Of a stretch of DNA of 64,000 nt, positions 1 to 8,441 are shown piece by piece. The position numbers and the translations under genes were made by a program. Source of the stretch: Oenococcus sicerae (lineage in GTDB: Bacteria; Bacillota; Bacilli; Lactobacillales; Lactobacillaceae); NCBI RefSeq assembly GCF_004102045.2, contig NZ_CP029684.2, forward strand, positions 682,001 to 746,000, in the 5' to 3' direction. Every line of letters begins with the position of its first letter. Position 1 is the first letter of the stretch. The notes below the pieces were generated by a model. That model had not been told where the DNA came from and searched no databases. It saw nothing but the letters and a program-made list of their open reading frames with translations.

Positions 1-1
1 A

Positions 2-301
2 ACCATCGTCATCTATGATCTAGCCAATAAGCAAATAAAACAGCTGTTGAAAGATCGTGATTATGGTGAACATATTTTAGCTGCAACCGGTAAAGGTGTC
101 GTTTATGTGAATGCGAGTTTTATGGATCAAACAGATAATAGAGATCTTCTTGTGCCTGTGATCGAACATGAATTGGGCCATGTGATAGGTCTAAAGCATA
201 TCAACGGTGATGCATTGATGAACGCTTCGATTCAGCCAACTTCATACATTACAAAGTATGACCTAAAAGTAGCTCGATACATTCTACTGCACAATCATTG
301 A
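2..301 (+). CDS. Matrixin-like zinc metalloprotease, 3' part
   Basis: The reading frame is open from the first bases of the window, so the gene begins upstream; the TTG at 47 is only an internal codon. The visible C-terminal part carries the extended zinc motif HELGHVIGLKH, the HExxHxxGxxH signature of metzincins, followed by a short Leu-Met-Asn turn that would be the Met-turn. Small secreted matrixin-type (M10) proteases with this short tail occur in lactobacilli. Signal peptide and substrate cannot be judged because the N-terminus is missing. Its stop codon overlaps the stop of the convergent membrane gene that follows. Confidence 0.75.
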   Translation, partial: TIVIYDLANKQIKQLLKDRDYGEHILAATGKGVVYVNASFMDQTDNRDLLVPVIEHELGHVIGLKHINGDALMNASIQPTSYITKYDLKVARYILLHNH

Positions 302-893
302 CCTAAGAAACGTGTTAACCATTCCGCCCCATAAACCAGTGCCAAACTATAGACGGCGATCGAAGCCGGTTTTCCCAACAGAATGATCCAGGTGAATTTT
401 TTGTAGGTCATTTCTGTCAAACTTGAAATAAGGACAAGCACATCGTCAGGCGCAAAAGGAAAAAAATCATCAAAGCAAAGAAAGTATCCCATCTTTTCTG
501 ATTTTCTAATTTCGACAGATATTTATTATGCATTTCTTGGCTAACAAAGTGCACCACAAAGGCTCGACCATAGTGTCGGCCAAGGAAGAATAGTATTAAC
601 GACCCCAACACAATGCCAAGATAATTATAAATAAAACCCCACAAGGGTCCGAACATCAAAACACCTGCTGCAGTGGAAACGCCACCCGGAATAATCGGAA
701 TAACCACCTGAATAATCTGAATAAAAATAAAAATAGCTGGTGCAAAAATACCTTTACCTTTCATAAAGGATTGCAATTTTTTTGGATCCTGAAAATAGCC
801 AAGCTGATAAAATTTGATCGATAAAAAAATCATCGCAATCAAAATCACGATCGTAGCTGTAGTAATCAATTTTTTGCTAGTCTGTGTACGCAT
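295..893 (-). pseudogene. VTT/DedA-type (TVP38-TMEM64) membrane protein, frameshifted
   Basis: Two overlapping leftward frames (893 to 417 and 492 to 295) together make a 199-residue integral membrane protein of the VTT/DedA type, probably involved in membrane lipid or small-molecule handling. The first frame has an N-terminal membrane helix, a Pro-Gly-Gly-Val-Ser segment and FFLGRHYGR. The second restores PFAPDD and a long final helix. The join lies at a run of seven A on the + strand (460-466); eight would restore one frame. As read, the first frame ends in an unrelated Leu/Met-rich tail after FALMIFF. This is a recent pseudogene, a slippage-expressed gene or a read error. Confidence 0.7.
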
Positions 894-970
894 TCAATTA
901 ATAAGTCGTATTTTTCTTGGAAAATCGTAAAAACTATTCCATTATCGTAGCATTTATAGACTGATGTTCG

Positions 971-2191
971 CTAAAAACTAATAACTTCATTTTTGCTTGC
1001 TATTTTAGCCGTCAAGCCTTCTCCTCTTAAGGCTGCCGCTTCTATTTCCGGCTTAAAAGAATGCCAAGGAATTGTCAATTTGGCGTGCACCCGTTTGGCA
1101 GCTTTTAATAGATCTGCTTGCGTCGCGTGACCCGAAGCGCCTGCGTAAATAAATTCAGCCGCAAATTGTGTTAATTTAGCTTGCTGAAGCTGATATCTGG
1201 GATCATAATCACCTAAAGGCTCACCATTCATCTGTAAGAAAATCGGTTTATAAAAATCTTTTAAATAATCCAAGTGATCGTAGCTGTTTTGCAAAACATA
1301 ATTTTCCGGGTAAGCGATTATTTGCGATAGATCAATATCTTTGCCAAGTACCAGCGGTCGGGTCTTTGGGAAAAATTGTTTTAGTAATCCGGCATAAAAA
1401 GATTCCCAAACAATTGGTCGACCAAAGTCGTTAGCAGCCATTTCCAGTGCATATAGACGTTCAACGTTTCTTGGATAAGGATTGATAGCTAACAGATGAT
1501 TCGATGGTAGTTTATCAATAAAATGTTGAAGCAGATCTGCTTCAACATTTGTAGATGCCGCTTGCGCATGATCGCCTTTATCATCATCGAAAGAAAAACT
1601 GGTTCCCTCAATTAAAAATAAATCCGGCTGTGTTTGCGCCACAGCTTGTGTCCAATGGTCAAGTCTTTGGGGATAGGGACCGTTATAACGCAAGTCACCA
1701 GAATGAACAAAATGGTGTCCTTGATCATCAACTACTTCAATAGCACTAGCACCAATAACATCATGGTCAGACTGAAAGAAAGTAACAGTAAAGGGACCGA
1801 TTTTGACCATTTGCCCATAGTCAACCGCTTGCAGATCGGCAATAGGCAGCTCATCGCCGGCTTGAATCAAATCATCATACAATTTTTTAGATTGTGCAGA
1901 CATATAGATCGGCAGCTGGGGCTTCAAAAATTTTAAAGCACCAATATGATCAATATGCAGATGTGAAATAAAAATTGCTTGCTGGTCATAAGTCTGCCTA
2001 GCATTCTCAGTAAACAATTCAGGTGTATCCGGCAAAATACCCTTTTCAATCAAACTCGTGATCGAATCACCAGCCTTAGAATCTTCAGGCACACCAAAAT
2101 CCATGAAGATTCTTGTTTTATTATTTGCAAAACTCACAATGTTACCACCGATCGTATTCAAACCATTCAAAAATTTTGCTTTAGTCGTCAT
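971..2191 (-). CDS. MBL-fold metallo-hydrolase, RNase J-like family
   Basis: Protein of 406 residues with the metallo-beta-lactamase signature HLHIDH at residues 77-82, a later HSGD motif near residue 164 and a C-terminal SGHAT plus PWHSF segment typical of the RNase J/beta-CASP-like branch. It is shorter than true RNase J (about 555 residues) and lacks its C-terminal domain, so a role in RNA processing is possible but not shown. The metal site looks intact. It is transcribed alone, downstream of the terminator that ends the ABC importer operon. Confidence 0.75.
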   Translation of the reverse strand: MTTKAKFLNGLNTIGGNIVSFANNKTRIFMDFGVPEDSKAGDSITSLIEKGILPDTPELFTENARQTYDQQAIFISHLHIDHIGALKFLKPQLPIYMSAQSKKLYDDLIQAGDELPIADLQAVDYGQMVKIGPFTVTFFQSDHDVIGASAIEVVDDQGHHFVHSGDLRYNGPYPQRLDHWTQAVAQTQPDLFLIEGTSFSFDDDKGDHAQAASTNVEADLLQHFIDKLPSNHLLAINPYPRNVERLYALEMAANDFGRPIVWESFYAGLLKQFFPKTRPLVLGKDIDLSQIIAYPENYVLQNSYDHLDYLKDFYKPIFLQMNGEPLGDYDPRYQLQQAKLTQFAAEFIYAGASGHATQADLLKAAKRVHAKLTIPWHSFKPEIEAAALRGEGLTAKIASKNEVISF

Positions 2192-2212
2192 GGTTCTATT
2201 CTAAAGCAAAAT

Positions 2213-2237
2213 AAAAACTGCCTAGTCTAGACAGCTT
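2213..2237 (-). terminator. Terminator of the ABC importer operon
   Basis: On the minus strand CTGT and GCAG arms (extendable through CTAG with one G-U pair) are followed by a T run. It lies 17 bases beyond the stop of the solute-binding protein gene. Confidence 0.6.
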
Positions 2238-2253
2238 TTAAGTACAATGCGAG

Positions 2254-3525
2254 TTACTTGTTTTCAGAAATAATCGTCTTCATTTTCTTAGCGGATGCTG
2301 GGAAAACCTTATCTGGCGATTCTTTTTTCGATGTCACGAGGTCAACAGCATTTAACATTTCCGTCCGATAATCGTTGTAACCGGAGAAAGCCGTTGCCTG
2401 AAAACCATAAGGCAGGGAATCGGCCGCAGCCTTATAAAGCGGATTTTTCTTTAGATAATTTTTATAAGAAGCAGAATTACGCGCTGTCTTTGTTAATGGC
2501 AGATAACCGGTTGCTTCGGCCCATTGTTCAGTTGTCTTGTCTTTTAACAAGTACTTCATAAATGACCAAACACCAGCCTGATGTTTTTTATTATTGTTTA
2601 ACATCACGAGATCATTGCCGGCAAGTTCTGTGGACCGTTTGCCCTGATAGCTTGGGAAAACAGCAGTAGCAAGCTTGAATTTCTTAACTGTCGTGCTGGA
2701 AATCGAAACACCTGCAGAACTAGAAAAATATAGCGCCGTCTTACCTTCAGCAAAACGATTGGTTCCATAAATATCTGCACCAGCGGTCCAAGCCTCGCCA
2801 TTTTGCAACATGCCGTAAATACCATCAGCGGCTTTCAAAACCTTAGAACTGGCAAATTTAACTTTCAAATTCTTGGAAACAAATTTCGTACCAGCTGCAT
2901 TTGAGAGACTTTCCAGTTCCATGTCAAATGATTGGTCAAAACCAACGCCAGCATCCCCCTTAGCTTTAGCAGCTTTAGAGATCTTTTCAACATCGCTCCA
3001 AGTCTTGGGTGTTGAAAAACCTAATTGCTTGAGCAAGTCTTGGTTGACTAGCATCACACGAACTGATTTTGAAAAAGGAATTGAATAATACTTGCCCTGC
3101 CACTTAGAGGAAGATACAAATCCCGGGTAAATATTTTTTAATTGTGTTTTGGAAATTTTATTACTACCTTTTAGCATATAGCTATCCAGCGGTGCGACAA
3201 TTCCCTCTTTTTCATAATCAGGAACTTGCGTATAAGTAGCTTGTGCCATGTCAGGCAAAGTCTTTGACTTAGCAGCAGCCATAATTTTTTGAGTCAGGGT
3301 CGCATAATTTCCCTGAGATTGACGAACAACTGTGTATTTTGATTGAGAATTATTATACTGTTTAACAATTTTGTCCAAAGATTTTGCATAAGGGCCAGTC
3401 ATGCCATCCCAGAGCACCACTTTAGTCCGTGCTGCACTTGCTGCAATTGGCGAAACCGCGCTAAACAGCGTTGTACTTCCCAATAAGGCTAAAGTTGCCA
3501 TACCAAACATTTTAACTTTCTTCAT
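2254..3525 (-). CDS. ABC importer solute-binding protein (UgpB-like)
   Basis: Protein of 423 residues of the carbohydrate/glycerol-3-phosphate family 1 extracellular binding proteins. The first 32 residues are a secretion signal (Lys-rich start, hydrophobic core, Ala-Ser-Ala-Ala end). No cysteine follows, so there is no lipobox, unusual for a Gram-positive binding protein that must stay at the cell surface. It is the last gene of a four-gene operon (ATPase, two permeases, binding protein), the order seen for ugpCAEB-type systems in lactic acid bacteria. Substrate is inferred from order and family only; a sugar or glycerol-phosphate compound is likely. Confidence 0.8.
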   Translation of the reverse strand: MKKVKMFGMATLALLGSTTLFSAVSPIAASAARTKVVLWDGMTGPYAKSLDKIVKQYNNSQSKYTVVRQSQGNYATLTQKIMAAAKSKTLPDMAQATYTQVPDYEKEGIVAPLDSYMLKGSNKISKTQLKNIYPGFVSSSKWQGKYYSIPFSKSVRVMLVNQDLLKQLGFSTPKTWSDVEKISKAAKAKGDAGVGFDQSFDMELESLSNAAGTKFVSKNLKVKFASSKVLKAADGIYGMLQNGEAWTAGADIYGTNRFAEGKTALYFSSSAGVSISSTTVKKFKLATAVFPSYQGKRSTELAGNDLVMLNNNKKHQAGVWSFMKYLLKDKTTEQWAEATGYLPLTKTARNSASYKNYLKKNPLYKAAADSLPYGFQATAFSGYNDYRTEMLNAVDLVTSKKESPDKVFPASAKKMKTIISENK

Positions 3526-3529
3526 TAAA

Positions 3530-4390
3530 TTATCCTTTCAATCCCGAACGAGAAATCCCTGCAATTATGTATTTTTGCAAGAATAAATAAAGTATGGCCA
3601 TTGGTAAAATGACAAAAGTTGTCGCGGCCATCAACTGAGGGTACTGAATTCCCGACTCAGTCATAAAGGCTTGCAAACCAACTGGCAAGGTTCTGAGACT
3701 ATCACTGTTTGTCACGATCAAAGGCCACATAAAACTATTCCATGATCCAATTACCTGAAGCATTGTAATGGCAACAATCGAAGATTTGCTCATCGGTACT
3801 AAAATTCGCCAGAGAAAACGCCAATCCGAAGCACCGTCTATTTTTGCAGAATAATAAACGGAATTCGGTACCGACATAAAGCTTTGACGTAAAGCAAATA
3901 CCGAAAAGAAACTCGCAATCCAGGGAATGATCAAAGCACCGTATGTGTTGATCAGACTCATTTTAGATAAGGTCACATAATTTGGAATGATCAGCATTTC
4001 ACCGGGAACCATCATGGTCGCCAGCAAAATAACGAAAAGCAGATTCTTTCCTTTAAAATTGAGTTTTGCAAAACTAAAAGCCGCTAGAATACTTGTCAAT
4101 AACTGTAAGGCTGTTGTTGCGACCGTTACGAACAACGAATTGAACATATAGGTCGCAAAAGGCGCTGCCTGCCACGCACTAATAAAGTTTTCAAAATGCC
4201 AAATTTTCGGAATCCAGATCGGCGGTACTTGAATCGCTTCGGACTGTGTTTTTAAAGCAGTGGAGAGCATCCAAATAAAAGGAATCAACATGATGATAGC
4301 ACCAAATGAAATCAGCAGGTAAATACAGATCGTCATCAATTTGATAGGTTTTCGAGTCTGAGATGTTTGTAACTTTGCCCTTTCTTTCAT
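3530..4390 (-). CDS. ABC importer permease (UgpE/MalG-type)
   Basis: Protein of 286 residues with six predicted membrane helices and the inner-membrane permease loop KIDGASDWRFLWRILVPMS, the EAA motif that contacts the ATPase. It belongs to the MalG/UgpE half of binding-protein-dependent sugar importers. Its start overlaps the stop of the partner permease by four bases, implying translational coupling. It pairs with the upstream UgpA-type gene to form the channel. Confidence 0.85.
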   Translation of the reverse strand: MKERAKLQTSQTRKPIKLMTICIYLLISFGAIIMLIPFIWMLSTALKTQSEAIQVPPIWIPKIWHFENFISAWQAAPFATYMFNSLFVTVATTALQLLTSILAAFSFAKLNFKGKNLLFVILLATMMVPGEMLIIPNYVTLSKMSLINTYGALIIPWIASFFSVFALRQSFMSVPNSVYYSAKIDGASDWRFLWRILVPMSKSSIVAITMLQVIGSWNSFMWPLIVTNSDSLRTLPVGLQAFMTESGIQYPQLMAATTFVILPMAILYLFLQKYIIAGISRSGLKG

Positions 4391-5322
4391 GCTTTAGCCT
4401 TCTTTTTGGTCCTTTTGACCTTCGTTGGCCGACTATAATCAAAATGTCGCGAGACTAGCAGCTGAATAATCGTGACAACCAGAATCATGGCAAACAAGAT
4501 AACAGCTGCAGCTGCAGCGCGACCATATTGGTTCATGACATAAAATTGCTGATAAATATAAAAAACCATTGTCATAGCTGATTGGGCTGGTCCTGGCTGA
4601 CCGCCAAAAACCGCAAAGACCTCATCAAAAACTTTAAAGTCGCCGATCACAGCATTGATCAACACAAAAACCAATGTTGGCGATAATTGCGGCAAGGTCA
4701 CGTGCCAGAAAATTTGCCAAGCATTGGCACCATCGACTTTAGCGGCATTGGCATAGCGTTTATCAATGTTTCCTAAACCGGCTAAAATCAAAATAATATT
4801 AAAGCCTAGACCTTTCCAAATAGAAATAATGATCAGCGTCAGCATGGCGTATTTAGGATCATTGAGCCAATCGATCGGACTGACACCGATGACACTTAAA
4901 AAGTAATTGGCCAGCCCTAGTCTTGCATTAAAAATCCAAGTCCAAACCATGGAAATAGCAATCGTGGAAGTCACAAAGGGAAGAAAATAAACGGTTCGAA
5001 AAAAATCAGCAAATTTTTTGATGTGAAACAACATCACAGCTAAAATCAACGAGATGACGATCGTCAAAGGCACTGTGCCGACAACGTAAACCAGTGTATT
5101 GGCCACAGCTAAATGAAAATTAGTATCGGAAAACAAATAACTAAAATTATCAAAACCACGTGCTAAAACAGTATCAGTTAAAAATTGGTAATCCGTGTAT
5201 AGCGACATAGCAAAAGATTTGATAATCGGGTAGATACTGAAAACGACGATCACGATCAGCATCGGCATGACATATAGCCAGCCCTTGATCGAACCTCTCC
5301 AGGTTTGCTTGGCATTCATCAT
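4387..5322 (-). CDS. ABC importer permease (UgpA/MalF-type)
   Basis: Protein of 311 residues with six membrane helices and the EAA loop KVDGANAWQIFWHVTLPQLSP near residue 200. The C-terminus is strongly basic (KRTKKKAKA). It is the MalF/UgpA-type half of the channel. The ATG overlaps the stop of the ATPase gene in an ATGA arrangement, and the gene overlaps the next permease, so the operon is tightly coupled. Confidence 0.85.
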   Translation of the reverse strand: MMNAKQTWRGSIKGWLYVMPMLIVIVVFSIYPIIKSFAMSLYTDYQFLTDTVLARGFDNFSYLFSDTNFHLAVANTLVYVVGTVPLTIVISLILAVMLFHIKKFADFFRTVYFLPFVTSTIAISMVWTWIFNARLGLANYFLSVIGVSPIDWLNDPKYAMLTLIIISIWKGLGFNIILILAGLGNIDKRYANAAKVDGANAWQIFWHVTLPQLSPTLVFVLINAVIGDFKVFDEVFAVFGGQPGPAQSAMTMVFYIYQQFYVMNQYGRAAAAAVILFAMILVVTIIQLLVSRHFDYSRPTKVKRTKKKAKA

Positions 5323-6392
5323 GATTTAATGCTCGATGTTAAATCTTGAAGATCAGGTTTCAGCGCTAAAACATGTCTATCCGAATCGTCAAATCCGTGA
5401 ATCGCAGATGCAGGCACATACACTTTAAGAGGCTGACCAACTTCCACCTCGCTGATCCCATCGACATTTTCACCATCAAATTCAGCACCAAAAAAATCAA
5501 ACCTTGAGAGCTGCTCGGGGCCATATTTACTATATGATTTTAAAGTCACCGGCAGTTCAACGCTGGAACTGTTTTTGATCGTTGAAATTGCATCCGGTCT
5601 AATACCGATCGTTTTAACTTGTTTGGCAAAATAATTCTGCAAATAAGCAAGTGCTTCAGCCTTATCAAAAGTATTGATCTGCGGATCGCCAATAAATTTA
5701 GCCGTAAAAAGATTGGCTGGCTTATCATACAAATCATTTGGCGCGGCATATTGTTGAATCACACCATCAGATAACAACATGATTTTATCTGAAATATGCA
5801 TGGCCTCATTTTGGTCGTGTGTCACAAAAATAGTCGTCACCCCTGTAGCTTGCTGAATTCGAGCTATTTCAACGCGCATCTCCGTGCGTAATTTAGCATC
5901 TAGATTAGAAAGCGGTTCGTCCAATAATAATACAGCTGGTTTTCTAGCAAGCGCCCGTGCGATCGCAACACGCTGCTGCTGGCCACCTGATAATTCACCT
6001 GGTCGCTTATCTAATTGATCTTCGATATGGACCAATTTGGCTAGTCGTTCAATTTCTTGTTTACGTTCATTTTTGGCAATTTTTGCAATTTTTAAAGGAA
6101 AAGCAATATTGTCGCGCACGGTCATATTCGGATAAAGCGCATAGTTCTGAAACACCATGCCGATATTTCGCTCAGCAACGCTCAGTTTAGTAACAGCCCT
6201 ATCAGCAAAATAAATTTCACCCGAAGTCGGTGTCAACAAACCGGCTATCATATTCAAAATAGTTGATTTACCAGACCCAGATGGTCCCAGTAACGATACA
6301 AGTGTATGATCCTCAATCTCAAAATCAATTCCATCGATAATGTTTTTGCCCGTCTGATAAGCAAGCGTCAAATTCTTCGCGACTAATTTCAA
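5319..6392 (-). CDS. ABC importer ATP-binding protein (UgpC/MsmK-type)
   Basis: ATPase with Walker A GPSGSGKST, signature LSGGQQQRVAIARA, Walker B AVLLLDEP and H-loop VTHD, followed by a C-terminal regulatory OB-type domain with IGIRPDAI, typical of sugar importer ATPases (MalK/UgpC/MsmK). I place the start at TTG 6392 because GGCGG lies eight bases ahead of it; a TTG two codons earlier is too close to that site. Length is then 357 residues, usual for the family. First gene of the four-gene importer operon. Confidence 0.85.
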   Translation of the reverse strand: MKLVAKNLTLAYQTGKNIIDGIDFEIEDHTLVSLLGPSGSGKSTILNMIAGLLTPTSGEIYFADRAVTKLSVAERNIGMVFQNYALYPNMTVRDNIAFPLKIAKIAKNERKQEIERLAKLVHIEDQLDKRPGELSGGQQQRVAIARALARKPAVLLLDEPLSNLDAKLRTEMRVEIARIQQATGVTTIFVTHDQNEAMHISDKIMLLSDGVIQQYAAPNDLYDKPANLFTAKFIGDPQINTFDKAEALAYLQNYFAKQVKTIGIRPDAISTIKNSSSVELPVTLKSYSKYGPEQLSRFDFFGAEFDGENVDGISEVEVGQPLKVYVPASAIHGFDDSDRHVLALKPDLQDLTSSIKS

Positions 6393-6485
6393 GTCCAATT
6401 CCGCCTTTTCCCAAAAGAAGATAACTTACAGATAATAAATTTAGCAAAGATACAGGACATAAGCAAACACAAAAACTCACATACT

Positions 6486-6509
6486 AAAAAACGCCTGAAA
6501 AAGCGTTTT
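6486..6509 (-). terminator. Terminator after dnaB
   Basis: On the minus strand AAAACGC and GCGTTTT arms enclose an eight-base loop and run into a T tract, ten bases past the helicase stop codon. Confidence 0.75.
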
Positions 6510-6518
6510 AAAAAATTA

Positions 6519-7976
6519 TTATGATTGGCGAGGGTCTAGATTGCCGTAAAACTGAATACTACGATCAAACATTAATTTCACGGTATTATTAGCGCCCTGA
6601 CGGTTTTTGGCCACGATCAATTCAACCGGTCCACGATCCGGAATAGCCGATTCATCAAAATCATCATCATCTTCCGAGTGACCATCTTGATCGTAATAAT
6701 CATCACGATATAAAAACATAACAATATCTGCGTCCTGCTCGATCGCACCAGAATCACGCAAATCAGAGAGCATTGGCCGTTTGGTTGTTCTACCCTCGAC
6801 ACCACGAGATAATTGTGACAAGGCTATAATCGGCACGTTCAACTCGCCTGCAAGTTTCTTTAAGGATCGAGAAATAGCTGCAACTGCTTGCTGACGAGAT
6901 TCATTCACATCCGATTCGATCAATTGAAGATAATCAATAATCACCAAACCGATTCCGCCTTCTGGATCTTCGCGCTGCAGCTGCGATTGCAAGTTACGTA
7001 ATTTAGCCCTAATTTCATTGATTCGAATACCTGGTGTCGTATCTAAATGAATGTTTAAACGGCTTAAGCGTTCATTAGCCAACATGATCCTCGTCCAATC
7101 AGCGTTAGGATCTACTTGACCATTGGATGACTGTGTTAAATCTTTACCTGTTAGCAGCTTGTCCATCGGCACTCTGGCATTAGCTGCTAAAATACGCGTC
7201 GATAATGATTGATCATCCATTTCCATATTGAAGATCACAACTGTCTTTTTGCCAATTTCTTTGGACTTTGCAGCATTGATCGCTAAATTCAAAGCAAAAG
7301 CCGTCTTACCAACAGCCGGACGTGCGGCTAAAATAACCAAGTTATTTGCCTGCCAACCCTTGGTCAATTTATCAAGATAGGGGTAATCACTAGGAATCGC
7401 ACCTTCACGTAAAGTTGAATTACTTTTAGCGGCAGCATTTAAGCTATCAATAGTTTGATTTAAAGATTTTTTAAGTTCGATAAAATCAGTATTTTCGGCT
7501 TGGTCTTCGATTGAATCTAACTTTAATCGAATATCGGCAATTAGATCTTGTGAAAGAGAACCCGGATCATGAGCCAAACCATTGCCGCGGTTAAAGAGAT
7601 CGATCAGCCTGCGTTGAGTTGCCTTTTCATGAACAACTTTGGCATAGCTTTCAACATTGGCAATTGTGCCATCAGATGACAAAACTTCCGAGATGTAGCC
7701 TTCTCCACCAACAGCGTCAAGATTCTTATCAGTTTTCATTTGATCGGAAACAGTGACAGGTTCAACTATTTTATCGTCATTAAGTAATTCGTTGACGGCT
7801 TGAAAAAACTTTTTATTTTTAAGATCATAAAAATCATCTTCAGAAATAATGCCCAGCATTCGGTCTAAAACGTCTTGCTGTTCGCTTAGTCCGCTAGTAT
7901 AAAAAAAAGCCGAGAGCAAAGCCTTCTCAGTCTGAACTTCTTCAGGAATTCGATTGTTAGTAATTGAATCTGCCAT
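6519..7976 (-). CDS. dnaB: Replicative DNA helicase
   Basis: Protein of 485 residues: N-terminal DnaB domain (residues about 15-120), linker, then a RecA-like ATPase with Walker A ARPAVGKT near residue 220, Walker B VIIDYLQLI and the DRDSGAIEQDAD-like segment. It unwinds DNA at the replication fork. It is the last gene of the block with rplI, with one base between them, and a terminator follows. This is the gene called dnaC in Bacillus and dnaB in most other bacteria. Confidence 0.95.
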   Translation of the reverse strand: MADSITNNRIPEEVQTEKALLSAFFYTSGLSEQQDVLDRMLGIISEDDFYDLKNKKFFQAVNELLNDDKIVEPVTVSDQMKTDKNLDAVGGEGYISEVLSSDGTIANVESYAKVVHEKATQRRLIDLFNRGNGLAHDPGSLSQDLIADIRLKLDSIEDQAENTDFIELKKSLNQTIDSLNAAAKSNSTLREGAIPSDYPYLDKLTKGWQANNLVILAARPAVGKTAFALNLAINAAKSKEIGKKTVVIFNMEMDDQSLSTRILAANARVPMDKLLTGKDLTQSSNGQVDPNADWTRIMLANERLSRLNIHLDTTPGIRINEIRAKLRNLQSQLQREDPEGGIGLVIIDYLQLIESDVNESRQQAVAAISRSLKKLAGELNVPIIALSQLSRGVEGRTTKRPMLSDLRDSGAIEQDADIVMFLYRDDYYDQDGHSEDDDDFDESAIPDRGPVELIVAKNRQGANNTVKLMFDRSIQFYGNLDPRQS

Positions 7977-7977
7977 G

Positions 7978-8433
7978 CTAATTTATTTGGGAAATATTCA
8001 CTTTAATTGTTGCCGAAACCTGAGTATGAAGCTTAGCTGGAATTTCATGTAAACCGACCGTTTTAATCGGTTGAGGAAGTTCTAATTTACGTTTATCAAC
8101 CATCAAGCCGAATTGCTTATCCAGCTGCTCGGCAATTTCCTTGGCTGTAACAGAACCATTTAAACGGCCATCCGGTCCCACATGTTCTGAGAATTGAATA
8201 ATTGTTTTTGCAGAAGCTAATTGAATTTTCAATTGTTTGGCATCAGCTAAAATTTCAGCCGTTTTTTTAGCTTCGAGATTTTGCTGACCATGAAGTTTGG
8301 AAACATTTTCAGCTGAAGCATAAACAGCTTTTTTATTCTTGATCAAAAAATTATTAGCATAGCCATCAGGAACCTCTTTGATTTCCCCTCGTTTGCCTTG
8401 GTTTTTTACATCTTGCGTAAAAATAACTTTCAT
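7978..8433 (-). CDS. rplI: 50S ribosomal protein L9
   Basis: Protein of 151 residues matching bL9 in length and plan: an N-terminal domain starting MKVIFTQDVKNQGKRGEIKE with the glycine-rich YANNFLI region, a long connecting helix and a C-terminal rRNA-binding domain with GRLNGSVTAKEIAEQL. It lies between the c-di-AMP phosphodiesterase gene and dnaB, the usual order in Firmicutes. Confidence 0.97.
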   Translation of the reverse strand: MKVIFTQDVKNQGKRGEIKEVPDGYANNFLIKNKKAVYASAENVSKLHGQQNLEAKKTAEILADAKQLKIQLASAKTIIQFSEHVGPDGRLNGSVTAKEIAEQLDKQFGLMVDKRKLELPQPIKTVGLHEIPAKLHTQVSATIKVNISQIN

Positions 8434-8441
8434 AACTTCTC

